A stretch of 64,000 bases of DNA from the NCBI RefSeq assembly GCF_023699475.1, contig NZ_JALXFV010000003.1:30972-94971 (forward strand), written 5' to 3'. The position numbers were made by a program, and so were the translations under genes. Below, in pieces: positions 9,396 through 18,209 of this stretch (position 1 is the first letter of the stretch; each line of letters begins with the position of its first letter). Source of the DNA: Halomarina rubra (GTDB lineage: Archaea > Halobacteriota > Halobacteria > Halobacteriales > Haloarculaceae). The notes under the pieces were generated by a model that did not search any database, had not been told where the DNA came from, and saw only the letters and a list, made by a program, of their open reading frames with translations.

Positions 9396-10709
9396 TTACT
9401 CCCAGTTGTGGAGCGCGTCGAGAAACACGTCGCGGACGTCGGCTTCCGTCACCGGCCGGGGGTTGGTCCGCAGGAGACGCTCCTGGGTGTCGACGGTCTG
9501 GGCCGCCAGCCAGTCGACGTCGTCTGCGGTGATGCCCGCGAGTTCCGCGAGACCACTCGGGATGACGTTCAGGTCGCGCTGTAACTGGACGTACTGGGTC
9601 TTCAGCGCGTCGGCGGCCTCGCGGTCGGTCCGACCGGTCGTCTCGACGCCGAACAGTTCGGCGACTCGCGAGAACCGGGCGGGGTCGCTCCCCGAGTTGT
9701 AGTCGATGGTGCTCGCCGGCGTGAGGACGGCGATGGTCTCGCCGTGGGTCGTGTGGTAGCGGTTGCCGACGGGGTAGGCCATCGCGTGACAGAGCGTCGC
9801 GCCCGCGGTCAGCCCCGCGATGGCTCCGAACAGCGCCCCCTGGAGCATGTTCGCGCGCGCCTCCAGGTCGTCGCCGTTGTGGACCGCCGTGCGGACGTTG
9901 CTCGACAGCAGGTCGATGGCCTTCTCCGAGAACATCTCGGTCAGCGGCGTCCGCCCGGCGTACACCGGCCGGTCGGCGGGGTCGCTCGGCCGCAACAGTG
10001 CGTCGTACTCGTGGGTCGTGTAGCCCTCGATGGCGTGGCCCAGCGCGTCCATCGCGGTCTTGGCCGTCTGCCCCGGTGGCAGCGTCGTCGTCAGCGCCGG
10101 GTCGAGCACGGCGGCGTCCGCGCGGATGTGGTTGCTGGAGATGCCCTCCTTGATGTTCTTCTCCTCCACGGAGAGGATGGCGACCGGCGATATCTCAGCC
10201 CCGGTCCCCGCCGTCGTCGGGACGAGCACGAGCGGCGGCCCCGACTCCGCGATGGCCTTCCCGTTGCCCGTCGGTTCGGCGACGTAGTCGAGCGGACTGC
10301 CGCCGTTGGCGACGACGGTGCGGGTGGCTTTCGCCGTGTCCTGACAGCTCCCGCCACCGAGGCCGACGTAGTAGTCGTAGCCCGCCTCGCCGCGTTCGTC
10401 GCGGACGAACTCGACGCACTCCTCGACGTCGCTGACCGATGGTTCCCGACGGGCGTCGTCGTAGACGTCCACCGAGAGGCCGGCCTCGCTCAACAGCGTC
10501 TCGACGCGCTCGGCGTGACCCGCCGCGACCAGGCCCTCGTCGGTGACGACCAGTCCCGTCGCGTCTTCGTCGACGCCCAGGTCGCGCAACTGGAACGGCA
10601 GTTCCTCGATGGCGTCGCGTCCGAAGCGGATCTGTGGCATCTGGACGTGCCAGACCGTCTCCGGGGCGAGGTCGTGGTCCGGCGCGGACACCGACCGCTC
10701 GTAGCTCAC
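9396..10709 (-). CDS. Iron-containing alcohol dehydrogenase, hydroxyacid-oxoacid transhydrogenase-like
   Basis: A 437-residue group III dehydrogenase beginning at GTG 10709. The nucleotide-binding motif GLGGGSCQDTAKA and the metal-site residues are present: the Asp and His of KTAMDALGHAIEGY, the His of LCHAMAYPVG and the His of YHTTHGE. The opening ETVWHVQMPQIRFG and the PLDYVAEPTGNGKAI stretch look more like the ADHFE1/HOT subgroup (hydroxyacid-oxoacid transhydrogenase) than ethanol dehydrogenases. That substrate assignment is a resemblance, not a demonstration. It is encoded upstream of PEP carboxylase on the same strand but separately spaced. Confidence 0.85.
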   Translation of the reverse strand: MSYERSVSAPDHDLAPETVWHVQMPQIRFGRDAIEELPFQLRDLGVDEDATGLVVTDEGLVAAGHAERVETLLSEAGLSVDVYDDARREPSVSDVEECVEFVRDERGEAGYDYYVGLGGGSCQDTAKATRTVVANGGSPLDYVAEPTGNGKAIAESGPPLVLVPTTAGTGAEISPVAILSVEEKNIKEGISSNHIRADAAVLDPALTTTLPPGQTAKTAMDALGHAIEGYTTHEYDALLRPSDPADRPVYAGRTPLTEMFSEKAIDLLSSNVRTAVHNGDDLEARANMLQGALFGAIAGLTAGATLCHAMAYPVGNRYHTTHGETIAVLTPASTIDYNSGSDPARFSRVAELFGVETTGRTDREAADALKTQYVQLQRDLNVIPSGLAELAGITADDVDWLAAQTVDTQERLLRTNPRPVTEADVRDVFLDALHNWE

Positions 10710-10855
10710 CGCGACTCACCTCGGATGACGGCCCACTGCCGGTGGGGCGTGCTGTCGTCCATGGGTAGCACGGGACACGACGGGAGTTGAAACTACCGTC
10801 GCCGAGTCGACACGAAACGGAGGGGTCGAGGGGGGCCGGGGGGCCCGACACCCGC

Positions 10856-13558
10856 TCAGCCGGTGTTCTTCATCCCGGCGGCGATGCCCTTGACGGTGAG
10901 TCTGAGGGTGCGGTCCTCGGTCGGCGTCCGGTGGGTCCGGCCGAGCAGCGTCATCTGGAGGTAGTTCAGCGGGTCGACGTACGGGTTGCGGTGGCCCAGG
11001 TTCTCCTCCAGCCAGTCGCGGTCGACCAGTCGCTCTCGTCCCGTCACCTCGAAGACGAGTTCGCAGGCGCGGTCGTACTCGGCGCGGATGCGGGGGAAGA
11101 ACGCGTCGCGCAGGTCCTCGTCGGCGAGGTCGGCGTAGCCGGCGGCGATCTCCATCTCGGTCCGGGCCAGCGACAGCGCGGCGTTGTCGAGCATCGTCCC
11201 GAAGAACGGCCAGGACTCGTACATCTCCCGGAGCGTGTCGAGGTCGCCGCCGTCGTCGAGGTAGGCGTCGAGACCCGCCGCCAGCGAGTACCACCCGGGG
11301 ATGATACACCGCGCCTGGGTCCAGGAGAACACCCACGGAATCGCTCGAAGGTCCTCGACCGACCGTTCACCCGACCGCGAGGCCGGGCGCGACCCGAGGT
11401 TGAGGTTCTCGATGACGGTGATGGGGGTGGCCTGCTCGAAGAACGCGACGAACCCGTCGGTCTCCAGCAGGTCGCGGTACGACTCGCGGGCGGCGTCGGC
11501 GGCCGTCTCCATCGCCTCGCGCCACTCGCTCCTGATGCGGACCCGGTCGCCGTCGAGCGCGCGGTGACGAGCGCGAAGTTGGGCGTTCAGCATCTGTTCG
11601 AGTTCCCGCTCGGCGATGCGCGGGTTGGCGTACTTCTCGGCGATGGCCTCGCCCTGTTCGGTGAACTTCACCTGTCCCGTCACCGTCGAGGCCGGCAGCG
11701 CGAGCAACGCGTCGTGCATCGGGCCGCCACCGCGGGAGATGGACCCCCCGCGCCCGTGGAACAGGCGCAGGTTCACGTCGTAGTCGTCGCAGATGGCCGC
11801 CAGCCGTTTCTGGTTGGTGTGGAGCGACCACTGGGCGGCGAGGTAGCCGTTCTCCTTGTTCGAGTCGGAGTACCCCAGCATTATCTCCTGAGTGCCGTTG
11901 CGGGCCTCGACGGCCGCGGCGTACGCCTCGTTCTCGAACAGCGTCCCCATGATGCGCCGGGCACCCGACAGGGCGTACTCCGTCTCCAGCAGGGGAGCCA
12001 CGTCCAGCCCCGAGTACCCCGGCAGGTCGACGATGCCGGCCTGGTCGGCGAGGAAAAGCACTTCGAGGACGTGGCTCGGCTCCTCGCACATCGAGATGCA
12101 GTAGGTGTCGATGGCGTCGACGCCGTACTCGCGGTGCCACTCCGCCGTCGACTCGAACAGTTCGAGCACCTTCGCCGTCGTCTCCGAGCAGTCGTCGCGG
12201 TCGCTCACGTCGACGAGCGGGTCCGGTTCGAGGATGGCCTCGGTGAGCAGGTCGACGCGTTCGGCCTCGTCGAGCGCGGCGTAGTCGATGCCCTCGCGTT
12301 CCAGCGTCTCGGTCACCGCCAGGGTGTGGTTCTCCTGGTGGTCTCTGAGGTCGAGGCTCGCCAGCGAGAAGCCGAACGTCGACACCTGCCGCCGGAGCGG
12401 GTCGACGTGGGCGGCCGCCACGGAGTCCGCGCCGTTCGCCCGGAGGTCGGTCGCCAGCGCGTCGAGGTCCGCCAGCAGGTCCGCAGGCTCCTCGTAGCCG
12501 CCCGGGCGGACGCTCCCCACGCGGACGACGCGTTCGCGCAGGAGCTTCAACAGTTGGCGGTACGGCTCGTCGGGGTAGCGCAGTTCGGCCTGGTCGGCGA
12601 TACCGGGGAGCGTCTCGGCGTGGCGCTCCAGTCGCGCGAGGACGTCATCACCGACGTCGACGCGGGTGGCGTCCTGACTCACGACCCCGGAGATGCGCTT
12701 GAGTTCCTGCCGGTAGCGGTCGAGGACGACCGCGCGCTGGCGTTCGAGCGTCTCGTCGGTCACCTCGGGGGTGACGTAGGGGTTGCCGTCGCGGTCGCTG
12801 CCGGCCCACGACCGGAACTCGAACAGCTTCGGAACGTCGGCGATGCCGTACTGCTCGCCCAGTTCGGTCTCCAACTCGTCGTACACCTCGCCGACGACGT
12901 CGAACAGCGTGTTCTCCAGGTACCACTGGACGTTCAGCGCCTCGTCGGTGACCTGTGGGGTTCGCTTGCGGACCTGGGGGGTCTGCCAGAGGCTCGTCAC
13001 CTCGGCGTCGAGCGCCCGCCACAGGCGGTCGCGCTCGTCGTCGGTCAGGCGGCGCTCGTCGAGGTCCTCCAGTCCGTCGGCGACCGCCCGGAGTTTCGAC
13101 TTCACCGTCTTCCGACGGGCCTCGGTGGGGTGGGCGGTGAACGTCGGTTCGATGAGCACGTCGTCGAGGACGCTCACGACCTGCTCGGCGTCGGCCCCCT
13201 CGGCCGCGAGCGTCTCGACCGCCTCTGCGACGCCGTCGGCGAGCGTCTCGGTCTGTTCGTCGCGGCGTAGCGAGCGCACCCGTTCGCGCTCCTCGGCGAG
13301 GTTGACGAGTTCGAAGTAGGTGGTGAACGCGCGGGCGACCTCTCCCTGCCGCGTCGCCGAGAGGTCCGCGAGCGCGGCTTCCAGGTTCGCCGGCGAGTCG
13401 GCCTCCCCACGTCGATAGGCGATAGCGGCGCGTCGGACCTCCTCGACCGTCTCGAACGCGCCGGGCGTCGAGAGGTCGGCGACGGTGTCTCCGAGCAACG
13501 CCCCGAGTTCCCGAACGTCCTGGCGTACACCCCTGCTATGCAATCGCGTGTCATCCAT
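10856..13558 (-). CDS. ppc: Phosphoenolpyruvate carboxylase
   Basis: A 900-residue enzyme that carboxylates PEP to oxaloacetate, replenishing the TCA cycle. Bacterial-type signatures are intact: FTAHPTEARRKTV with the catalytic His, the glycine loop GYSDSNKENGYLAAQW, FHGRGGSISRGGGP with the essential Arg and Gly residues, and the invariant C-terminal end KNTG. The length matches haloarchaeal and bacterial PEPC. I use ATG 13558 (MDDTRLHSRG). The frame is open another 66 bases upstream, but that part has no family resemblance. A TATA-like AT-rich stretch lies further upstream toward the divergent dehydrogenase gene. Confidence 0.96.
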   Translation of the reverse strand: MDDTRLHSRGVRQDVRELGALLGDTVADLSTPGAFETVEEVRRAAIAYRRGEADSPANLEAALADLSATRQGEVARAFTTYFELVNLAEERERVRSLRRDEQTETLADGVAEAVETLAAEGADAEQVVSVLDDVLIEPTFTAHPTEARRKTVKSKLRAVADGLEDLDERRLTDDERDRLWRALDAEVTSLWQTPQVRKRTPQVTDEALNVQWYLENTLFDVVGEVYDELETELGEQYGIADVPKLFEFRSWAGSDRDGNPYVTPEVTDETLERQRAVVLDRYRQELKRISGVVSQDATRVDVGDDVLARLERHAETLPGIADQAELRYPDEPYRQLLKLLRERVVRVGSVRPGGYEEPADLLADLDALATDLRANGADSVAAAHVDPLRRQVSTFGFSLASLDLRDHQENHTLAVTETLEREGIDYAALDEAERVDLLTEAILEPDPLVDVSDRDDCSETTAKVLELFESTAEWHREYGVDAIDTYCISMCEEPSHVLEVLFLADQAGIVDLPGYSGLDVAPLLETEYALSGARRIMGTLFENEAYAAAVEARNGTQEIMLGYSDSNKENGYLAAQWSLHTNQKRLAAICDDYDVNLRLFHGRGGSISRGGGPMHDALLALPASTVTGQVKFTEQGEAIAEKYANPRIAERELEQMLNAQLRARHRALDGDRVRIRSEWREAMETAADAARESYRDLLETDGFVAFFEQATPITVIENLNLGSRPASRSGERSVEDLRAIPWVFSWTQARCIIPGWYSLAAGLDAYLDDGGDLDTLREMYESWPFFGTMLDNAALSLARTEMEIAAGYADLADEDLRDAFFPRIRAEYDRACELVFEVTGRERLVDRDWLEENLGHRNPYVDPLNYLQMTLLGRTHRTPTEDRTLRLTVKGIAAGMKNTG

Positions 13559-13750
13559 GCCCGAACGAGTGGGCCACAGGACCAAAAGCGTACCACGCCG
13601 TCGCAAATTCCGCGATACCACCACACGGCGTCCGAGCGCCCCGATTTCGAGCTATCCATCACGGTCGTTCGACGGAGTTCGACCCCCGGTTACCAAACAG
13701 GTACTCGATTGTGAGTAAATAACTTGAAGGAGGAGCGACTACGTCAACGC

Positions 13751-15181
13751 ATGGCAGTGGGAACCGCACACGACGGAAAGACGAACCTCATCGGTGGTCG
13801 GTGGGAGCCATCGAACGCCCGCATCGAAGTCGAGGACCTCGCCGACGGCGGCACGTTCGCCGAGATCGCCAGCGCGACCGCCGAGCAGGCGACGGCGGCC
13901 GTCACCGCCGCCGAGCGAGCGAAACGCCCGATGCGCGAGAGCACCATCGTCGAGCGCGCGGGGTGGCTGGAGGAGATCGCCGACGGTCTCGAAGCCCGGA
14001 AGGCGGAGCTCGCGGAGGTCATCGTCCGCGAGGCCGGCAAGCCCATCTCCAGTGCCCGCGGGGAGGTCGACTCCGCCGCCGAGCGGTTCCGCCGCGCGGC
14101 CGAGGAGGCCCGCAACCAGCAAGGCGAGTTCGTCGAGGGGACGACCGAGGGCCATGAGGGCTGGCAGGCCATCGTCAAACCCCAACCGGTCGGCGTCGTC
14201 CTCTGTGTGACGCCGTACAACTACCCGCTGGCAACGACCGCACTGCAGGTCGCGCCCGCGCTCGCGGCTGGCAACAGCGTCGTCTGCAAGCCCGCGACGA
14301 AGACGCCCATCAGCGGAGCCATCCTCGCCGAGGTCGTCGACGACGTCGACCTCCCCGAGGGCGCTTTCAACTTCGTCGCCGGTCGCTCCAGCGACATCGG
14401 CGACGTCCTCGCCGGCGACGACCGCCTCGACGCCGTCGCCCTGACGGGCTCTTCGAACGCGGGCAAACACGTCGCTCGCGAGTCGGGGATGGTCCACCTC
14501 CACATGGAACTCGGCGGGAACGCCCCCGCGCTCGTGTTCCCCGACGCCGACCTCGACGCGGCTGCCGCCGACTGTGCGAAAGGCTCGTTCAAGTACGCCG
14601 GCCAGCGCTGTTCGGCCGTCTCTCGAGTCCTCGCCCACGACGAAGTCCACGACGAACTCGTCGAACGCATCGAGGCCCAGATGGACGACTGGCAACCCGG
14701 CGACCTGTTCGACGAGGACACCGCCATCGGCCCGCTCATCAGCGAGTCCCAGGCCGCGTGGGTCGAGGAACTCGTCGTCGACGCCGTCGAGAAGGGCGCG
14801 ACGCTCGTCCGGGGAGGGGAGCGTGACGGCAAGACGGTCGAACCGACGCTGCTCGCGGACGTCCCCCACGACGCCCGCATCCTCCACGAGGAGCAGTTCG
14901 GCCCCGTCGCCGCCGTCGCCCGCGTCGCCGACGAGGCGGACGCCGTCGGCCTCGCCAACGAGGGCGACCTCGGTCTCGACGCCAGCGTCTTCACCGCCGA
15001 CCACGACCGCGCGATGCGCCTCGCCGACCGCATCGAAGCCGGTGCCGTCCGCCTCAACGGCGCGCCGTCCCACGGCCTCGGCGACATCCCCTTCGGCGGC
15101 GTCGGCGACTCCGGCATCGGCCGCGAGGGCATCGGCTACTCCATCGAGGCGTTCACGACGACGAAGAGTATCGTCCTCTGA
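13751..15181 (+). CDS. Aldehyde dehydrogenase, GapN-like (non-phosphorylating glyceraldehyde-3-phosphate type)
   Basis: A 476-residue ALDH-fold enzyme with catalytic Cys 287 in YAGQRCSAVSRV and general base Glu 253 in MELGGNAPALVF. The stretch after the cysteine and the C-terminus YSIEAFTTTKSIVL resemble GapN, which oxidises glyceraldehyde-3-phosphate to 3-phosphoglycerate with NADP. The neighbouring PEP carboxylase supports a role in central carbon flow. A generic aldehyde or succinate-semialdehyde substrate cannot be excluded. The start is ATG 13751 (MAVGTAHDGK), 27 bases inside the longest frame, because the residues before it are unlike the family. Confidence 0.85.
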   Translation: MAVGTAHDGKTNLIGGRWEPSNARIEVEDLADGGTFAEIASATAEQATAAVTAAERAKRPMRESTIVERAGWLEEIADGLEARKAELAEVIVREAGKPISSARGEVDSAAERFRRAAEEARNQQGEFVEGTTEGHEGWQAIVKPQPVGVVLCVTPYNYPLATTALQVAPALAAGNSVVCKPATKTPISGAILAEVVDDVDLPEGAFNFVAGRSSDIGDVLAGDDRLDAVALTGSSNAGKHVARESGMVHLHMELGGNAPALVFPDADLDAAAADCAKGSFKYAGQRCSAVSRVLAHDEVHDELVERIEAQMDDWQPGDLFDEDTAIGPLISESQAAWVEELVVDAVEKGATLVRGGERDGKTVEPTLLADVPHDARILHEEQFGPVAAVARVADEADAVGLANEGDLGLDASVFTADHDRAMRLADRIEAGAVRLNGAPSHGLGDIPFGGVGDSGIGREGIGYSIEAFTTTKSIVL

Positions 15182-15203
15182 ACGAAACCGCTGCCCGACC
15201 GTC

Positions 15204-15452
15204 TCACACCCACAGCAACGTATCGACGACGACTCTCGCGATGGGGAAGTGTTTCTCGGCGCAAACTGCGTAGCTGTAACTGGCCAGTATCATCACGACC
15301 AGCACCGACAGCGTCACGAACGCGACGAACGCGCTCCGCGTCTCCACCAACGACGGGTCACCGCTCGCGAACGTCCAACTGGCGACCGCCGCGACCACCG
15401 CGGACGGGAGTGCTTCCGTCGTCGACGTGAGGAGTCGTGTCGAGGGACGCAT
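15204..15452 (-). CDS. Small two-span membrane protein, hypothetical
   Basis: An 82-residue protein starting at ATG 15452 (MRPSTRLLTS). It has hydrophobic stretches at about 14-30 and 44-66 (FVAFVTLSVLVVMILASYSY) and a short tail containing a Cys. It runs convergent to the dehydrogenase gene with only 22 bases between the stops. I recognise no family. Evidence for it is hydrophobicity and a codon pattern like its neighbours; it could still be a spurious frame. Confidence 0.45.
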   Translation of the reverse strand: MRPSTRLLTSTTEALPSAVVAAVASWTFASGDPSLVETRSAFVAFVTLSVLVVMILASYSYAVCAEKHFPIARVVVDTLLWV

Positions 15453-15626
15453 CCAGGTCGTCGAGAGATACGAGAGAGTACAAGTAGCTACCTCCACCGT
15501 CGACCGGGTCGGAGGAGGTCGACGGACTTCTCGCAGACGGGATGCCGGTCGTGGAGAGTCGGTAGTGACCTGCCGGCGCAGGCAGGCGTGAGCACCATCC
15601 GTCGTCCGGGAGAGGTCACAGATGCA

Positions 15627-15872
15627 ATGACACGAGGATTCGGAGAACCCGACGTCGGCAAGCCAGTGTTCTCGTCACGTGGCGACCGACTCGGAACCGT
15701 CAGCGAGGTTCGTGACGAAGACACCGCTCGGGTCGACCACGACGACAGCGACGGGTTGACCGAGAAAGTCAAAGAGATGCTCGGGTGGGACGACGACGAG
15801 GACCACCACGACCTGCAGCGAGACCACGTCGAACGGCGCGACGACGACGGCATCCATCTCCGGGACCGGTAG
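15627..15872 (+). CDS. PRC-barrel-like small acidic protein
   Basis: An 81-residue soluble protein. Its first half, FGEPDVGKPVFSSRGDRLGT followed by VSEVRDEDTARV, follows the beta-strand pattern of PRC-barrel domains (a V/Y-G-K-x-V loop, then a G-x-x-V-G/S strand). The second half is Asp/His/Arg-rich and probably disordered. PRC-barrel proteins occur in RNA processing and photosynthesis-related contexts, and haloarchaea have many short paralogues of unknown role. Separated from the pilus operon by 120 bases. Confidence 0.6.
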   Translation: MTRGFGEPDVGKPVFSSRGDRLGTVSEVRDEDTARVDHDDSDGLTEKVKEMLGWDDDEDHHDLQRDHVERRDDDGIHLRDR

Positions 15873-15960
15873 TCGAGACCACCCCGTCTCCCGCGTACCG
15901 AAACCGTCCCGAGCGCTGTCGACTGCGACCGACAGTTCGTTTTACTCATTATCTCATAAC

Positions 15961-15968
15961 ATTTAAGA
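15961..15968 (+). promoter_or_regulatory. TATA box of the pilus-like operon
   Basis: ATTTAAGA lies about 28 bases before the ATG at 15993, inside the most AT-rich stretch of the area (15937-15968). Spacing implies a transcript with a leader of only a few bases. It would drive all seven overlapping genes to 22989. Confidence 0.6.
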
Positions 15969-15992
15969 GCGAGAACCAGTGCATGCCCGTCA

Positions 15993-18209
15993 ATGGACGA
16001 GTCGAGTCGTCACGCCGACGCCGAGTCGCCGACGGTCCCCGCGCCGCTCCCACCGGCCGACCCCGAGGCGTGGTACGCCCCGGACGTCCGCCGGCAGGAG
16101 GCGGTCCACCCCGGGGTCGTCGTCACGGTCCGCGGCGGTCGCGACGAGTTCGAGTACGACACCCGGACTCCGTCGCTGTCCGCCGACGGCCGTGAAGCCC
16201 TGGCCGACGTGACCGGATACTTCGCGGGCGCGAGCGTCGACCGCCCGCTCACCCGCGAGGGTGCGGCAGAACGGATGGCCGAGGGGTTCTCGCCGAAGTA
16301 CGACCGCGCCGTCGACCGACTCACCGACCTCTCGCCGTCGATGCGGCGACGACTGGAGTACCACGCGCTCGCCGAGGTGTTCTGTCTCGGCGACCTGACG
16401 CCACACGCGCTCGACGACCAGGTCGACGTCGCCGAGGAACGCGACGGCGAGGTCGTCGTCCACACGTCGTCGTTCGCGCCGGCAAGGACCGGCCTGGACG
16501 ACGCAGCCCACGCCGACCGGTTCGCCAACGAGCGTATCGCCCGCTACACCGTCCCGTTCCTCGACTTCGACGTACCCGTCGTCCTGTATCGCGAACACGT
16601 CCTGGGCGCGGACCCGTTCACGACGAAGTACGCCGTCCGCGAACCCGACCTGCTACCCGGAGACGGCGAACGTATCGAGGAGTGCAAAGAGCGCATCTGG
16701 GAGGCCCCGGTCGACGGCGTCGTCGCGGCCGACGAGCGAGCGGCGTTCGTCCGCGAGCGTGCGGAGGGCGTGCTGGCACGGCGACTCACCGCCGACAGCA
16801 CGCGGGCGTGGCTGGACGCGACCCGTTATCGCCTCCGCTCGACGCTCGCGGAGTACGACCTCGCGGTCCCGCCGGTCGACGACCGCTACGCACCCGACCG
16901 TCTCGACGACCTCGTCTACTACGTCCTCAGGGACTACGTCGGCTACGGCCAACTCACGGTCCCCATCCGCGACGAGCGTCTGGAGGACGTCGAGGCCAAC
17001 CGCGTCGGCGAACGCGTGAAGGTCGTCCCCCGCGGCGTCGACGAGCGCGTCCCGACGAACCTCGCGTTCGACGACGAGACGGCGTTCGTCAACGTCGTCA
17101 CCCAGCTCGCGGCCGCCGACGGCGTCGAGGTCAACGCCTCCACCCCGAGCGCGAAGGTGAACCTCCAACCGGAGGGTATCGACGAGACCATCCGCTGTGC
17201 CGTCGCCCTCCCGACCATCAGCGAGGGCGGCCCCCACATCTCCATCCGGAAGCAGTCTCGCGACCCGCTGACGCCGGTCGACCTCGTCGAGAGCGGCAGC
17301 CTCCCGACCGAACTCGTGACCCTGCTCTGGTTGCTGTACGAACACCACGGCGTCGTGCTGTTCGCGGGGCCGACGGGCGTCGGGAAGACGACGCTGATGA
17401 ACGCCCACGTGCCGTTCATCCCCTACGACGACCGGCCGGTGAGCATCGACGAGGGCTCTCGCGAGGTACGGTTGCCCCACGAGACGGGCGTGTCGCTCCA
17501 GACCCGCGACCACGAGAGTCGGTACAAGCGCATCTCGATGGCCGACCTGATGACGGAGACGAACTATCTCAACCCGGACGTCGAGATCATCGCCGAGATA
17601 AACACGCCCGCCAGTTTCGAGACGTTCGGCGAGGTGCTCGCGACGGGTCACGGCGTCCTCGGGACGACCCACGCCGAGGACGTCGACAAACTGGTCAACC
17701 GCGTCATCGAACAGGGTCTCCCGCCACACCTGCTCGCGGAACTCGACCTCGTCGTCTTCCCGCGACGCAACGACGGCGAGCGCTACGTCGGCGAGGTGGT
17801 CGAACTCGTCGACGAGGGCGACCCTCACGACGGACGTGTCGAACGCCCCGGTGCGACCGTCCACTACAACACCGTCTTCGAACGCACCACCGAAGGCGGG
17901 TTCGACGTCCGGTTCGGCCCCGACGCGGCGGGGACGACGCGGACCGTCCAGCGCATCGCCGACCGGACCGACCGTCCCGTCGAGGCCGTCGAGAGCGAGT
18001 TCCGCGAGAAACACCGCTACGTCCAGTATCTCGTCCAGGAGGGTGTCGACGACGTCGACGAACTGTTCGGCTTCCTCGCGGACCTCCGAGCAAACGAGAC
18101 GGCGACCGTCGAACGGGCGGCCGCGAGACGGGAGCGGTCACGGCAGTCGGAGACCGCAGCGGCCGACGGCGGCAGCGACCACCGGAGGGACCACGATGGC
18201 GACGAGTGA
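15993..18209 (+). CDS. Type II/IV secretion-system ATPase (TadA/PilB-like), pilus assembly motor
   Basis: A 738-residue ATPase. An archaeal-type N-terminal region of about 340 residues precedes the motor domain. Walker A is GPTGVGKT (459-466). An Asp-box-like IDEGSREVRLP follows, then Walker B/Glu box PDVEIIAEINTPASFETF and His box GHGVLGTTHAED. It powers assembly of type IV pilus-like filaments with the membrane platform protein encoded next, whose ATG lies 14 bases inside this gene's end. Surface adhesion, or less likely secretion, is the expected role. The long N-terminal region is normal for haloarchaeal PilB homologues. Confidence 0.92.
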   Translation: MDESSRHADAESPTVPAPLPPADPEAWYAPDVRRQEAVHPGVVVTVRGGRDEFEYDTRTPSLSADGREALADVTGYFAGASVDRPLTREGAAERMAEGFSPKYDRAVDRLTDLSPSMRRRLEYHALAEVFCLGDLTPHALDDQVDVAEERDGEVVVHTSSFAPARTGLDDAAHADRFANERIARYTVPFLDFDVPVVLYREHVLGADPFTTKYAVREPDLLPGDGERIEECKERIWEAPVDGVVAADERAAFVRERAEGVLARRLTADSTRAWLDATRYRLRSTLAEYDLAVPPVDDRYAPDRLDDLVYYVLRDYVGYGQLTVPIRDERLEDVEANRVGERVKVVPRGVDERVPTNLAFDDETAFVNVVTQLAAADGVEVNASTPSAKVNLQPEGIDETIRCAVALPTISEGGPHISIRKQSRDPLTPVDLVESGSLPTELVTLLWLLYEHHGVVLFAGPTGVGKTTLMNAHVPFIPYDDRPVSIDEGSREVRLPHETGVSLQTRDHESRYKRISMADLMTETNYLNPDVEIIAEINTPASFETFGEVLATGHGVLGTTHAEDVDKLVNRVIEQGLPPHLLAELDLVVFPRRNDGERYVGEVVELVDEGDPHDGRVERPGATVHYNTVFERTTEGGFDVRFGPDAAGTTRTVQRIADRTDRPVEAVESEFREKHRYVQYLVQEGVDDVDELFGFLADLRANETATVERAAARRERSRQSETAAADGGSDHRRDHDGDE

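Noticed and set aside
10787..13270. 827-codon open frame on the plus strand
   Set aside because: It is entirely antisense to PEP carboxylase, Arg/Val/Gly-rich, and arises from high GC at third positions of the real gene.
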